Assembly: GCA_023434325.1 (NCBI GenBank)
Contig: JAEYSX010000001.1
Location: 62,001 to 126,000, forward strand
Length of the DNA: 64,000 bases
DNA from: Candidatus Parcubacteria bacterium
Lineage (GTDB): Bacteria; Patescibacteriota; Saccharimonadia; Saccharimonadales; UBA4665
Reading direction: 5' to 3'
How positions within the stretch are numbered: the stretch's first letter is position 1; the number at the start of each line of letters is the position of its first letter. The position numbers and the translations under genes were made by a program. Positions 33,138 through 41,829 of this stretch are shown piece after piece. A model generated the notes under the pieces. The model ran no database searches. It saw nothing but the letters and a program-made list of their open reading frames with translations, and had not been told where the DNA came from.

Positions 33138-33730
33138 AGCTCAACATAACCGCTAAGAACATGTACTTCGGGCTGGTTGCCGCCTGCGTGTTGGGCATCG
33201 TGGCGCTGTTGGGCGGCGTGTATGCTGCGGACACGGCACTCAAATCCAAGGCGCAAGCCGTACGCGAGGCGCGACTTCAAAACCTCGCGCTCGAGCGCGA
33301 ACAGCAACAGCTCGCCAAAGCAAAGGCCGATATCGAAAAATATCGCTCACTGGCAGAAATCGCCAAACATATCGTTCCGCAAGACAAGGACCAGGCTGTT
33401 ACTGTGCGCGAGATCGTTAATATTGCCAAGCAACATAACATCAAGCTCGGCGGCGTCAGCTTCCCTAGCTCGTCGCTGGGCAGTGATAGCGCGGCCGGAC
33501 AATCTCAACTGTCCGAAGTCAAGGATATTAAGGGTGTATACAGCATGGACATAACCGTCCAGTCTGATAAAAACAACCCCGTAACATATTCTGACCTCCT
33601 CGCCTTTTTAAGCTCTTTAGAGAATAACCGACGAACAGCTTTGGTAAAAAATGTTGCGCTACAGCCTAATAGTGAGCAATCCGGGCGCGTGTCCTTTACT
33701 TTGGTTCTACGGGAGTACATAAAGCCATGA
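33134..33730 (+). CDS. pilO: Pilus assembly protein PilO-like
   Basis: A 198-residue protein with a short cytoplasmic start, one transmembrane helix (YFGLVAACVLGIVALLGGVYA), a coiled coil (about 38-75, rich in Lys/Glu/Ala) and an outer domain with the PilO-like strand VTYSDLLAFLSSLENNRRTALVKNV. It pairs with PilN in the alignment subcomplex. Overlaps by 4 bases on both sides. Confidence 0.88.
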   Translation: MKLNITAKNMYFGLVAACVLGIVALLGGVYAADTALKSKAQAVREARLQNLALEREQQQLAKAKADIEKYRSLAEIAKHIVPQDKDQAVTVREIVNIAKQHNIKLGGVSFPSSSLGSDSAAGQSQLSEVKDIKGVYSMDITVQSDKNNPVTYSDLLAFLSSLENNRRTALVKNVALQPNSEQSGRVSFTLVLREYIKP

Positions 33731-34029
33731 ACGACTTATCGTTAAAAGGCGTAAAGCCAGCTCTGACAGCTGTCGTTCGCAAACTCAGACCGTTCTTAGG
33801 ATTGTTCATATTTATAATTATGGCCGGCACGTACGGGTTTACCGTTATGCAAATCAGCAGTTACAGTGACCCTGCAATCGACGATAGCGAAGTTATCGAG
33901 CGCGTCAAAGCCTCGCCAAGCCCACGCATCGACGAAACCGCAGCCGCAAAGTTGCAGTCACTCAAAGACAACAGCGTTAGCGTCCAAACGTTATTCGAAG
34001 AAGGCCGAGAAAACCCGTTCCAAGAATAG
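33727..34029 (+). CDS. Small pilus-operon membrane protein (PilP position)
   Basis: A 100-residue protein with one transmembrane helix (FLGLFIFIIMAGTYGFTV) and a hydrophilic tail ending VQTLFEEGRENPFQE. The NPF-type end recalls the start of PilP/GspC-like linkers, but the protein is much shorter than PilP and has no beta-domain. It is the last gene of the pilMNO run, overlapping pilO by 4 bases, so a part in the same complex is likely. Confidence 0.7.
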   Translation: MNDLSLKGVKPALTAVVRKLRPFLGLFIFIIMAGTYGFTVMQISSYSDPAIDDSEVIERVKASPSPRIDETAAAKLQSLKDNSVSVQTLFEEGRENPFQE

Positions 34030-34105
34030 CTGCTTGGTCGCCAAAACCACAACACGCTTTTTACACCAAAGGCTATATACTAGTGCAGTAACCATGAGGG
34101 AAATC

Positions 34106-35314
34106 ATGAACACAATGCTGGACACCGCCCAGTCATCTATCCGCGAGGCCGCACAATCATTGGGATATTCCGAGGCGACAATCCAAAAACTGCTCAGCCC
34201 CGAAAAAGAGCACGCGTTTCAGATTACAGCAGGCGACAAAACATATCAGGCTTACCGAGTGCAGCACAACAGTAAATTAGGGCCATACAAGGGCGGTATT
34301 CGTTTTCACCCCGGCGTTTCTCTTGATGAGGTGCGCGCACTGGCCACTCTGATGAGTTTTAAGACAGCGGCGGTTGGCCTGCCTCTTGGCGGCGGTAAGG
34401 GCGGCGTAATCGTTGACCCGCGCACCCTCAGCGAAGCCGAGTTAGAGCAAATAGCCCGCGATTACGCCAAACAACTTGCAGCGCACATTGGATCCGCCAA
34501 AGACATTCCCGCGCCAGACGTTAACACCAACAGCCAGATTATGGACTGGATGGTCGACGAGTTTGAGAAAGTTACCGGAAAAAACGACCCGGGCAGCTTT
34601 ACCGGTAAGTCGGTTGCAAATGGCGGTAGCGAAGGTCGCATCGCGGCCACCGGTTTTGGCGCCGTTATTGTTCTTGAGGAATACCTCAAAAAGACAGGTC
34701 AAATCGATAAACCACTGACTGTCGCGGTACAGGGCTTTGGCAATGCGGGGTACTACTTTGCAAAGACACTTCGTGAGCGCTGCCCCAACATCACGCTCGT
34801 AGCTATCGCAAATAGCAAGTACACTTGGCTTAACCCTGGTGGCATTGATGTTACCGCAACCACGGCAAGCGGACAGCCCAAACCCGACGAGTTAAGCGAT
34901 GTCCTCAACGGTCAAAAAATGCCCAGCAATGCGGTCTTGTATGCCGATGTCGACATCCTAGCGCTAGCTGCACTTGAAGATTCCGTAACGATCGACAACG
35001 TCGAAAACGTAAAAGCGAAGATTATCGTAGAGATCGCGAACGGTCCAATCACCAAAGAGGCGGCCACGGTATTACACAAAAACAGCGCGGCGGTACTGCC
35101 CGACGTAATAACAAACGCGGGTGGCGTTATCGTCTCGTACCTCGAGTGGCAACAGAACCTTAGCGGCGAAAAATGGAGTGAAGAGCGAGTGTTGACCGAG
35201 GCGACGAAGACGCTTGTCGATGCGACTCGCGCGATGCTCGCCCAAGCAGACGGCCGCACTGTCACCCTCAAGCAATCCGCATTCGAGATTGCACTTCAAA
35301 AACTGCTTGGATAG
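34106..35314 (+). CDS. Glutamate dehydrogenase family (Glu/Leu/Phe/Val)
   Basis: A 402-residue amino-acid dehydrogenase. The substrate domain shows YKGGIRFHPGVSLDEVRALATLMSFKTAAVGLPLGGGKGGVIVDP (binding Lys residues; quoted here in part only by its ends), and DIPAPDVNTNSQIMDWM contains the catalytic Asp. The Rossmann domain has VAVQGFGNAGYYFAKTL. IVEIANGPITKEA and LPDVITNAGGVIVSYLEW complete the family pattern. It interconverts glutamate and 2-oxoglutarate with NAD(P)H. AGGGAAATC before ATG 34106 sets the start; an in-frame ATG at 34094 is possible. Confidence 0.93.
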   Translation: MNTMLDTAQSSIREAAQSLGYSEATIQKLLSPEKEHAFQITAGDKTYQAYRVQHNSKLGPYKGGIRFHPGVSLDEVRALATLMSFKTAAVGLPLGGGKGGVIVDPRTLSEAELEQIARDYAKQLAAHIGSAKDIPAPDVNTNSQIMDWMVDEFEKVTGKNDPGSFTGKSVANGGSEGRIAATGFGAVIVLEEYLKKTGQIDKPLTVAVQGFGNAGYYFAKTLRERCPNITLVAIANSKYTWLNPGGIDVTATTASGQPKPDELSDVLNGQKMPSNAVLYADVDILALAALEDSVTIDNVENVKAKIIVEIANGPITKEAATVLHKNSAAVLPDVITNAGGVIVSYLEWQQNLSGEKWSEERVLTEATKTLVDATRAMLAQADGRTVTLKQSAFEIALQKLLG

Positions 35315-35405
35315 TATCCACAGCCCGCTATAAAAACTGTTGTGCTTATGTTAATGTTTGCTCTATACTGAGTGTAAATCACACTAACATGACTGCAAGG
35401 GGTTT

Positions 35406-36626
35406 ATGCGGGTATTGATGCTAGGTTGGGAGCTTCCCCCACACAATAGCGGGGGGTTAGGAGTAGCTTGCTACCAGCTCTGCAAAGCTCTGTCAAAAAA
35501 AGGCGCTGATATTGAATTTGTCCTCCCCTACACCGCCGAACATCCTGACATCGATTTTATGCGCATCAATGCCGCCCACCCGCAAGACGTCCAGTCTGTT
35601 ATCAAATCCGGCAACGCCTACGAAAGCTTTAAATACGTCAAAAACACCGGCGAGATCAAGCACATCGATATTGCCGGTCAAACCGTAGTATACGAAGAAG
35701 CCGTAGGGCGCATTGTCAAAATGGCAGAATTTGACGTCATACATGCACACGACTGGCTCACTTGCCGTGCCGCTTTGCGGGCCAAGATGATGACCGGCAA
35801 GCCGCTTGTCGTTCATTTTCACTCTATCGAGTCGGACCGTTCGGGCAAAGAATTTGGTGGCAACCCTATGGTCCGAGAGATCGAAGCCATGGCCGCTATG
35901 ATTGCCGACAAAATCGTTGCCGTGAGCCAGCTTACCAAGGATGCCATTGTCCGTGAATACGGCGTGCCAGCAGACAAAATAGAGGTGGTTTACAATCACT
36001 CAGACCCTGCCGACCTCTTGCCCGAGGGCGGCGACAACGCCTACCGCTACCTCAATTACATGAAGGGCTTTGGCTACCGCACCGTCGTGAGTGTTGGCCG
36101 GCTCACCATACAAAAAGGATTGCCGAATCTTTTGCACGCCTTCAAAAAGGTGCTGGCAACCAACCCAAAGACCTTCCTACTGCTTGTTGGCGACGGCGAA
36201 CAAAAGATCGAGCTTATGAACCTCGCCGGCGATCTTGGTATCGCACAAAACGTATTCTTCACCGGTTTTCAGCGCGGCAAACGCTTACGCGATGCGTTCG
36301 CGATCGGAGATTTGTTTGTCATGCCGTCTTTGTCTGAGCCATTCGGCCTTGTCGCACTTGAGGCGATCGGCTACGGAACACCCGTACTTATCAGCAAGCA
36401 ATCGGGCGCCGCCGAAATAATTCACCACTGTCTTAAAGTTGACTACTGGGATATTGACGGGATCGCCAACCAAATTACCGCCGTCGTCCGTAATGACGCG
36501 CTCCGTGACGAGCTACACGCAAATTCATATCGCGAATATAACAGCCGCACATGGGGACATTCGGCTGATAGATTATGGGAAATTTATGGCCGCCACGCAC
36601 GCGGACACCAAGGAGTGCCAGCATGA
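35406..36626 (+). CDS. GT4 glycosyltransferase, glycogen-synthase-like
   Basis: A 406-residue GT-B enzyme: MRVLMLGWELPPHNSGGLGVACYQL (partial family start KxGGLGDV-like), AEFDVIHAHDWLTCRAAL, VSVGRLTIQKGLPNLLHAF, and MPSLSEPFGLVALEAIGYGTPVL with the E-x7-E donor site. The GGLG start and the following GH57 and GH15 genes suggest a role in making an alpha-glucan, though other GT4 substrates are possible. AAGGGG stands 3 bases before the ATG. The stop overlaps the GH57 ATG (ATGA). Confidence 0.87.
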   Translation: MRVLMLGWELPPHNSGGLGVACYQLCKALSKKGADIEFVLPYTAEHPDIDFMRINAAHPQDVQSVIKSGNAYESFKYVKNTGEIKHIDIAGQTVVYEEAVGRIVKMAEFDVIHAHDWLTCRAALRAKMMTGKPLVVHFHSIESDRSGKEFGGNPMVREIEAMAAMIADKIVAVSQLTKDAIVREYGVPADKIEVVYNHSDPADLLPEGGDNAYRYLNYMKGFGYRTVVSVGRLTIQKGLPNLLHAFKKVLATNPKTFLLLVGDGEQKIELMNLAGDLGIAQNVFFTGFQRGKRLRDAFAIGDLFVMPSLSEPFGLVALEAIGYGTPVLISKQSGAAEIIHHCLKVDYWDIDGIANQITAVVRNDALRDELHANSYREYNSRTWGHSADRLWEIYGRHARGHQGVPA

Positions 36627-37831
36627 GTAAAGCAATCGTTTTGTACTTACACGTCCATCAGCCATATCGTGTACGGCACTACACCATATTTGACGCAGGT
36701 GTCGATCACCGATACTTTGACGCCCCCTACGACGACCGTACCAACAGCGAGCGCATCATGCACAAGGTCGCTCAAAAATCGTATTTACCGACAAATAAGC
36801 GGCTCCTTAAACTTTTGCAACAACACCCCGATTTCAAGCTTAGCCTTAGCATAACCGGCACGGCGATCGAACAAATGGAAGCCTGGTCGCCGGAGTCGTT
36901 GCAATCCTTCCGCGAACTTACTGATACAGGCCGCGTAGAGATCGTTGGCGAGACATATCACCACAGCCTGGCCTTCTTTTACTCGCGCGCGGAATTTGAG
37001 CGCCAAGTTAAACAACACGAAAAAAAGGTGCAAGAGGTCTTTGGCCAAACGCCAAGAGTCTTCCGTAACACCGAGCTCGCATACAACAACGATGTGGCCT
37101 ACTGGGCAGACCAAGCCGGCTACAAAGCAATTTTGGCCGAGGGATGGGACAAATTCCTTAAGTGGCGCAGCCCTAACTTTGTGTACCGCCCTGCCTACAC
37201 CGAAAACATTAAGCTTTTGCTCAAGAACTACCAGTTAAGCGACGACATCGCATTCCGCTTTGGCGACAGCAACTGGGCAGGCTGGCCGCTAACTGCCGAC
37301 AAGTTTACCCATTGGCTCAACGAAAGTGGCGACGCAACGAACTTTGGCCTCTTTATGGACTACGAAACCTTTGGCGAGCATCAATGGGATCACACCGGTA
37401 TCTTTGACTTTTTGGAGCACTTGCCACAAGAATGGCTCAAGCACAATAGCAACTCGTTTATGACCGTATCAGAGGCGGCTGATGCTTTTGAGCCGCGAGA
37501 TCATCTGGATGTGCCCGAAACCGTTAGCTGGGCCGACTCCGAGCGCGACCTCTCGGCATGGCTTGGCAACGGCATGCAGACCTCCAGCATCACCGCTCTG
37601 TATGCCCTCGAAGAACCAATTCTCGCTACCGGTGACTTGTCGCTCATCGAAGACTGGCGCAAACTGCAAGCATCCGACCACGTTTACTACATGTGCACCA
37701 AGTGGTTTAACGACGGAGATATCCACGCCTACTTTAGCCCATACGCAAATCCTTACGACGCATTTATAGCCTTTAACAACGCGTATCACGACCTCCGTTT
37801 CCGACTTGCGCAAAAGGGAGCATTAGTGTGA
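36623..37831 (+). CDS. GH57 alpha-amylase/glucanotransferase family
   Basis: A 402-residue glycoside hydrolase of family 57. It begins IVLYLHVHQPYRVRHY (motif I HQP); the nucleophile Glu is in VFRNTELAYNND and the acid/base Asp in LFMDYETFGEHQW, both classic GH57 motifs. It should cleave or rearrange alpha-1,4-glucans. No signal peptide, so it acts inside the cell on stored glucan. AAGGAG precedes ATG 36623 at 7 bases. Part of a three-gene glucan operon. Confidence 0.93.
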   Translation: MSKAIVLYLHVHQPYRVRHYTIFDAGVDHRYFDAPYDDRTNSERIMHKVAQKSYLPTNKRLLKLLQQHPDFKLSLSITGTAIEQMEAWSPESLQSFRELTDTGRVEIVGETYHHSLAFFYSRAEFERQVKQHEKKVQEVFGQTPRVFRNTELAYNNDVAYWADQAGYKAILAEGWDKFLKWRSPNFVYRPAYTENIKLLLKNYQLSDDIAFRFGDSNWAGWPLTADKFTHWLNESGDATNFGLFMDYETFGEHQWDHTGIFDFLEHLPQEWLKHNSNSFMTVSEAADAFEPRDHLDVPETVSWADSERDLSAWLGNGMQTSSITALYALEEPILATGDLSLIEDWRKLQASDHVYYMCTKWFNDGDIHAYFSPYANPYDAFIAFNNAYHDLRFRLAQKGALV

Positions 37832-37874
37832 ATTTGCGTAGATACGTGGCAAAATCTATTTCAAGGAGAGGGTA

Positions 37875-39809
37875 ATGGCGCGACCCGTCGTTCTTAGCAA
37901 CGGGCAGCTTTTTGTAGGGCTGGACGAAAACGGCCTGGTGCACGACTTTTACTACCCGTATGTCGGCCTGGATAACCTTACCAACGCACGGAACTCCGAG
38001 CATAAAATCGGCATATGGGTCAATTCGTCCTTTAGCTGGGTCGATGCCAAAAACTGGAAGATCGATGTCGATTTTGAGGAAGAAGGTCTTATCAGTAAGA
38101 TCACCATGCGTAGCGAGGAACTCAAGGTCACCATTCGCTCGAGCGACTTTGTTGATCCGGAGCTTAACGCATTTATGCGCCATCTTACCGTTACCAATGA
38201 CGCCGATCATGAGCAAGACATACGAATCTTTATGCATCAGGTGTTTCAGATATCGCGAGCCGGCCGTGCCGACACAGCGCTATACGTACCGGACGCCAAC
38301 TACATTCTGGACTACAAGGGCCGCTGCTGCATTTTGACCTCCGGCAAACACACCGACGACGGGGACTTTGACCAATTTGCCGTTGGCAATTATGGGATCG
38401 AGGGCAAAGCCGGCACGTATAAAGACGCAGAGGATGGCGAGCTATCTGGCAACGCCGTCGAACACGGCGGCGTCGACAGTATTCTACGATTCCGCAGACA
38501 CTTGGCCGCCGGCGAATCATTCGGTGTCGATTATTGGGTCGTAGCCGCCGACAGTCAGTCGGACGCCGAGCTAATTCACGATACTATCAAACAGTCTTCT
38601 GTAGAGTCTCGCCTACAAAAAGCCCGCGAGCACTGGCAAAATTGGCTCTCGCCAGCACGTTCTCGCTTGGATGCGCTGCCCGCAGAACAACAGGTTTTAG
38701 TTAAGAAAAGCTTGTTTGTTATCAAAGCGCACTGTGACGAGCGCGGCTCTATCCTTGCTAGCGGCGATTCGAGCATCTTTAATTATGGCCGCGATTACTA
38801 CTGCTACTGCTGGCCACGTGACGCCGCCTACGCGATCTGGCCGCTTATTCGGATGGGTATATTTGGCGAAGCGCGCGCCTTCTTTGAGTTTGCGCGCAGC
38901 ACCATGCACCGCGACGGCTATCTGATGCACAAATATCAACCAGACCGCGCCATTGGCAGTACTTGGCACCCCCTAGTGCACGGCCGACGTACCGAACTAG
39001 CCATACAAGAAGACGAGACCGCAAGCGTACTCTTTATGCTGGGCGAATACTTCCGCGCCAGCAAAGACAAACGACTCATCGAGAGCTTTTACGATACGTT
39101 TATCGAACCATCGGCAACGTTCCTGACCAAGTTTATCGACGAGAGTACCGGCCTGCCGCACGCAAGCTACGACCTGTGGGAGCAAAAATTCCTTACATCA
39201 ACGTACACCGTGTGTACCGTTATCGCGGCGCTCGATTCGGCCAGCATGCTGGCGACTGCGTGCGATCACCCGGATGACGCAAGTCGCTACAAGCGAGCGG
39301 CCGAAGCTATACGGGGACATCTTCTTACCCTGTATAGCCCAGAAGGTTACTTCCGCAAAGGCTTTTTGTTACAAGAAAACGGTGACCTCGAGCACGACGA
39401 CACACTCGATATATCCAATTTGTATGGGCCGTACATGTACGCGGAACTACCTCTCGATAGCGAAGAAATGAAGTCGACGTTCGAGCACGTGCAGCAAAAA
39501 CTATACAACACGTCCCCGCTCGGGGGCGTCATTCGCTACCCTGGCGACGACTACTTCTTAAGCAAACCCCAGTACGGCGGCAATCCGTGGATCGTCTGTA
39601 CTCTGTGGTTTGCCCAGTACCTCAACGCAATCGGCAAAAAGGACGAAGCGAAGCGACTACTTCAGTGGGCAAGCGACCGGGCGCTACCAAGCGGCGTGCT
39701 GAGCGAGCAATTCGACCCCGAAACCGGCTCTACACTCGGTGTAGCGCCGCTAGTTTGGAGTCACGCAGAGTACATAAACACTGTGCTCGATATCGAGGAT
39801 ATCGCGTAG
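37875..39809 (+). CDS. GH15 glucoamylase/trehalase-like hydrolase
   Basis: A 644-residue GH15 enzyme. An N-terminal beta-domain (LSNGQLFVGLDENGLVHDFYYPYVGLDNL) precedes the (alpha/alpha)6 barrel with YCWPRDAAYAIWPLIRMG, the acid Glu in YDLWEQKF, and the base Glu in LSEQFDPETG. Family members release glucose from alpha-glucans or act on trehalose; with otsA-otsB 14 kb away, either is possible. No signal peptide is seen, so it is probably cytoplasmic. AAGGAGAGGG precedes the ATG. Confidence 0.92.
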   Translation: MARPVVLSNGQLFVGLDENGLVHDFYYPYVGLDNLTNARNSEHKIGIWVNSSFSWVDAKNWKIDVDFEEEGLISKITMRSEELKVTIRSSDFVDPELNAFMRHLTVTNDADHEQDIRIFMHQVFQISRAGRADTALYVPDANYILDYKGRCCILTSGKHTDDGDFDQFAVGNYGIEGKAGTYKDAEDGELSGNAVEHGGVDSILRFRRHLAAGESFGVDYWVVAADSQSDAELIHDTIKQSSVESRLQKAREHWQNWLSPARSRLDALPAEQQVLVKKSLFVIKAHCDERGSILASGDSSIFNYGRDYYCYCWPRDAAYAIWPLIRMGIFGEARAFFEFARSTMHRDGYLMHKYQPDRAIGSTWHPLVHGRRTELAIQEDETASVLFMLGEYFRASKDKRLIESFYDTFIEPSATFLTKFIDESTGLPHASYDLWEQKFLTSTYTVCTVIAALDSASMLATACDHPDDASRYKRAAEAIRGHLLTLYSPEGYFRKGFLLQENGDLEHDDTLDISNLYGPYMYAELPLDSEEMKSTFEHVQQKLYNTSPLGGVIRYPGDDYFLSKPQYGGNPWIVCTLWFAQYLNAIGKKDEAKRLLQWASDRALPSGVLSEQFDPETGSTLGVAPLVWSHAEYINTVLDIEDIA

Positions 39810-39839
39810 TCGCATACATCCATCTGCACGTTATATATA

Positions 39840-39869
39840 AAAACAGCGGCGCACATGCTCCGCTGTTTT
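39840..39869. terminator. Bidirectional terminator between GH15 gene and rpmG
   Basis: AAAACAGCGG / CCGCTGTTTT with a 10-base loop, between convergent genes, with A/U ends that serve both strands. Confidence 0.85.
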
Positions 39870-39887
39870 AAGATTGAGACCGAAATG

Positions 39888-40091
39888 TTACTTCTTAGGC
39901 TTAACTTCGTTACGTCCAAGGTTCTTCTTGGTCTCGGTAAAAATAACGTGCTTACGAAGCTTCGGGCTGTACTTACGCAAAGACAGCTTTTCCGGAGTGT
40001 TCATAGTATTTTTACGCGTGTAATAAATGCGCTCGCCAGACTCTTCACTGACTAGTCCAACTAGTTTTCGTTTATCGTTCTTCTTTGCCAT
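39888..40091 (-). CDS. rpmG: Ribosomal protein L33, cysteine-free
   Basis: A 67-residue L33: MAKKNDKRKLVGLVSEESGERIYYTRKN then KLSLRKYSPKLRKHVIFTETKKNLGRN. The four zinc-binding Cys of the C+ form are absent, so this is the zinc-independent type, a little longer than usual at both ends. It lies downstream of tRNA-Thr(GGU) on the same strand, the common tRNA-rpmG neighbourhood. Confidence 0.95.
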   Translation of the reverse strand: MAKKNDKRKLVGLVSEESGERIYYTRKNTMNTPEKLSLRKYSPKLRKHVIFTETKKNLGRNEVKPKK

Positions 40092-40145
40092 ATTGGATCT
40101 ATTCTAACAGATGTAATTAATATTGTAAACTATGCATCGCCAACA

Positions 40146-40174
40146 AAAATCTCGGTTGATCAGACCGAGATTTT
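40146..40174. terminator. Hairpin between tRNA-Thr and rpmG
   Basis: AAAATCTCGGT / ACCGAGATTTT, an 11-bp perfect stem with a 7-base loop. On the minus strand it is followed by a U-rich tail, so it would end the tRNA-Thr transcript before rpmG. Confidence 0.75.
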
Positions 40175-40291
40175 GCTTTTCTTCCTGCAGGTTGAAAATC
40201 TTTAGGCGCATTTTTTATACGCTCTAATCTGAGGTTACGCCGCTAATGTTAACTTGTCAATATACAAACCACAAAAAATGTCGGTATTCTA

Positions 40292-40366
<75 letters not shown>

Positions 40367-40420
40367 ACGTTTCAGGTGTTAATATACCAAAAAAACGTAC
40401 ATTATGAAAGCCCAAAAGTG

Positions 40421-40449
40421 TTTACGTCATCCCGGAGTTGATGTAGAAT
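40421..40449 (+). promoter_or_regulatory. Promoter of the DUF218-like gene
   Basis: TTTACG (40421-40426), 17-base spacer, TAGAAT (40444-40449). Transcription would start near 40456, leaving room for the AGGAG at 40461-40465 before the GTG start. Confidence 0.55.
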
Positions 40450-40472
40450 GAGGCGGAATTAGGAGACAGCAC

Positions 40473-41246
40473 GTGAAAGCTGGAATTTTGATGCACAGCA
40501 GGCATCTCGAGACAATCGGATGGGAGCAACTCGTATGGGGTGTGCCCACAGAAGATAGTGTAGGCAGCTTGCCTAAAGTCGTAGAACTAGTGTTAGACGA
40601 GCCAGAGTGTTCACCATACCAGACAATTATCTTTGGCGGCGGACCTTCAACGAAAGATAGCATGACTGAGGGTGAATACACAAAAAAGTATCTGCTCGAT
40701 CGCCTCGATGACTTACGTGAATTTCCGCGTTTTGCACAGCGACTTGGTGGGAGTGCGCTCAGCAATCTACGAGGCAGGCTCGAGGGCATAGTCGTCACCG
40801 AGCCTTTTACAAGAAGTGTTGACGAAATCGCCATCGCTGCACAAATGTTCGAGGAAAGACAAGTCACTCGGGTTACCCAGGTTACGGCAGCAAGCCATGC
40901 GCCTCGCTGTGTCCAACTGCAATCCGCGGCTAGAGCAACTGGCCAGATCCCGGCATCGCAGAAGTGGTCACTGGTAGCCGATGACCGGTGTTACGAAAGC
41001 GCCAATCCGCTCTCGACGATGATATTTGAGCCTCCGCACCGTGGCGATGACCCTATGCGTGACGCCAAGACCTCTATCACCGATGTGCTAGGCGACTACC
41101 ATTATGGCCTACCTCCAGAAGACAAAGAAGCTCTGATCGCGCTAATTGGCGCATACATGGCCGAGCATGCCCAGCCAGCAAATGCACATACTGTCCTCAA
41201 TATTGACCCAGGCGTGCCAGCAGTCCACCAGAGTCGCGCGGCCTAA
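40473..41246 (+). CDS. DUF218/YdcF-like protein
   Basis: A 257-residue soluble protein. TIIFGGGPSTKDSMTEGEYTKKYLL, then GIVVTEPFTRSVDEIAIAAQMF and VTQVTAASHAPRCVQL follow the order of conserved blocks of the DUF218 (SanA/YdcF/ElyC) family: GGG with an acidic residue, E-x2-T-R-S-x-D/N-E, and T-x-x-x-H-x-x-R. The usual N-terminal membrane helix is missing. The GTG start has AGGAG 7 bases upstream. It stands on the plus strand inside a minus-strand tRNA group, which hints at insertion. Function of the family is not settled. Confidence 0.7.
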   Translation: MKAGILMHSRHLETIGWEQLVWGVPTEDSVGSLPKVVELVLDEPECSPYQTIIFGGGPSTKDSMTEGEYTKKYLLDRLDDLREFPRFAQRLGGSALSNLRGRLEGIVVTEPFTRSVDEIAIAAQMFEERQVTRVTQVTAASHAPRCVQLQSAARATGQIPASQKWSLVADDRCYESANPLSTMIFEPPHRGDDPMRDAKTSITDVLGDYHYGLPPEDKEALIALIGAYMAEHAQPANAHTVLNIDPGVPAVHQSRAA

Positions 41247-41284
41247 TCTGCTAGCAGCACGTTATGTTCTGCGTCTCGCCAGTC

Positions 41285-41443
41285 TTATTGGCAATCGCGG
41301 TATAGTAGCGTCGTGCCGTCTTCGTCGTAGTACGACACGCAATTCTGTTTGCCGCCCGTGTAGTCCAACTTGTACAGTAAAACCGCAGATACGACAGTGG
41401 CGATCACGAGCAAAGTAGTAGTAATAATTTTTTTGTATGACAT
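41285..41443 (-). CDS. Small single-pass membrane peptide (52 residues)
   Basis: ATG 41443 is preceded by GGGAAG at 5 bases and by an extended -10 TGcTACAAT 18 bases upstream. The product has a basic start MSYKKII, one hydrophobic helix (TTTLLVIATVVSAVLLY), then a short outer tail with two Cys (QNCVSYYDEDG and YRDCQ) that could form a disulfide. I recognise no family. The signals for expression are good, so it is likely real. Confidence 0.65.
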   Translation of the reverse strand: MSYKKIITTTLLVIATVVSAVLLYKLDYTGGKQNCVSYYDEDGTTLLYRDCQ

Positions 41444-41514
41444 TTTTTCTTCCCGGTACGTATTGTAGCACGCATCATGCGTGACATATCATGCTTTTGT
41501 TTAATGTTCTATAG

Positions 41515-41541
41515 CAAAACACATCTCGCAATGAGATGTGT
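41515..41541 (-). terminator. Terminator after tRNA-Tyr
   Basis: ACACATCTC / GAGATGTGT around 5 bases, followed on the minus strand by TTTTGC. It ends the tRNA-Thr/tRNA-Tyr transcript. Confidence 0.75.
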
Positions 41542-41553
41542 AAATTTTCTGCT

Positions 41554-41640
41554 TGGTGCAGGGGGAGGGATTTGAACCCCCGTAGGCCGTAGGCCGCCTG
41601 ATTTACAGTCAGGTACGATTGACCGCTCCGTCACCCCTGC
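41554..41640 (-). tRNA. tRNA-Tyr (anticodon GTA)
   Basis: An 87-base class II tRNA: acceptor GCAGGGG / CCCCTGC, anticodon stem CCTGA / TCAGG with loop CTGTAAA (anticodon GTA), and a long variable arm with CCTACGG repeats. Discriminator A and 3' CCA encoded. Confidence 0.96.
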
Positions 41641-41720
41641 GCGCTTTGTAAATTGTACCAGCTATTGTTTAGAAATAGAACGTATTTCTTGCTGGCTTAC
41701 CATGGAATCTGCAAAATTCA

Positions 41721-41797
41721 TGGAGCCGCCTGTCGGATTCGAACCGACGACCCTCTGTTTACAAAACAGATGCTCTAACCAGCTGAGCTAAGGCGGC
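41721..41797 (-). tRNA. tRNA-Thr (anticodon TGT)
   Basis: Acceptor GCCGCCT / AGGCGGC, D arm GCTC...GAGC, anticodon stem TCTGT / ACAGA with loop TTTGTAA (anticodon TGT), T arm GTCGG TTCGAAT CCGAC. 3' CCA encoded at 41721-41723. Confidence 0.96.
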
Positions 41798-41829
41798 GTA
41801 ATGATGCTATTTTAACAGATACGATCGTT

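Noticed and set aside
33866..34105. 80-codon upstream extension of the glutamate dehydrogenase frame
   Set aside because: It overlaps the pilP-like gene in another frame; AGGGAAATC before ATG 34106 gives a better start.
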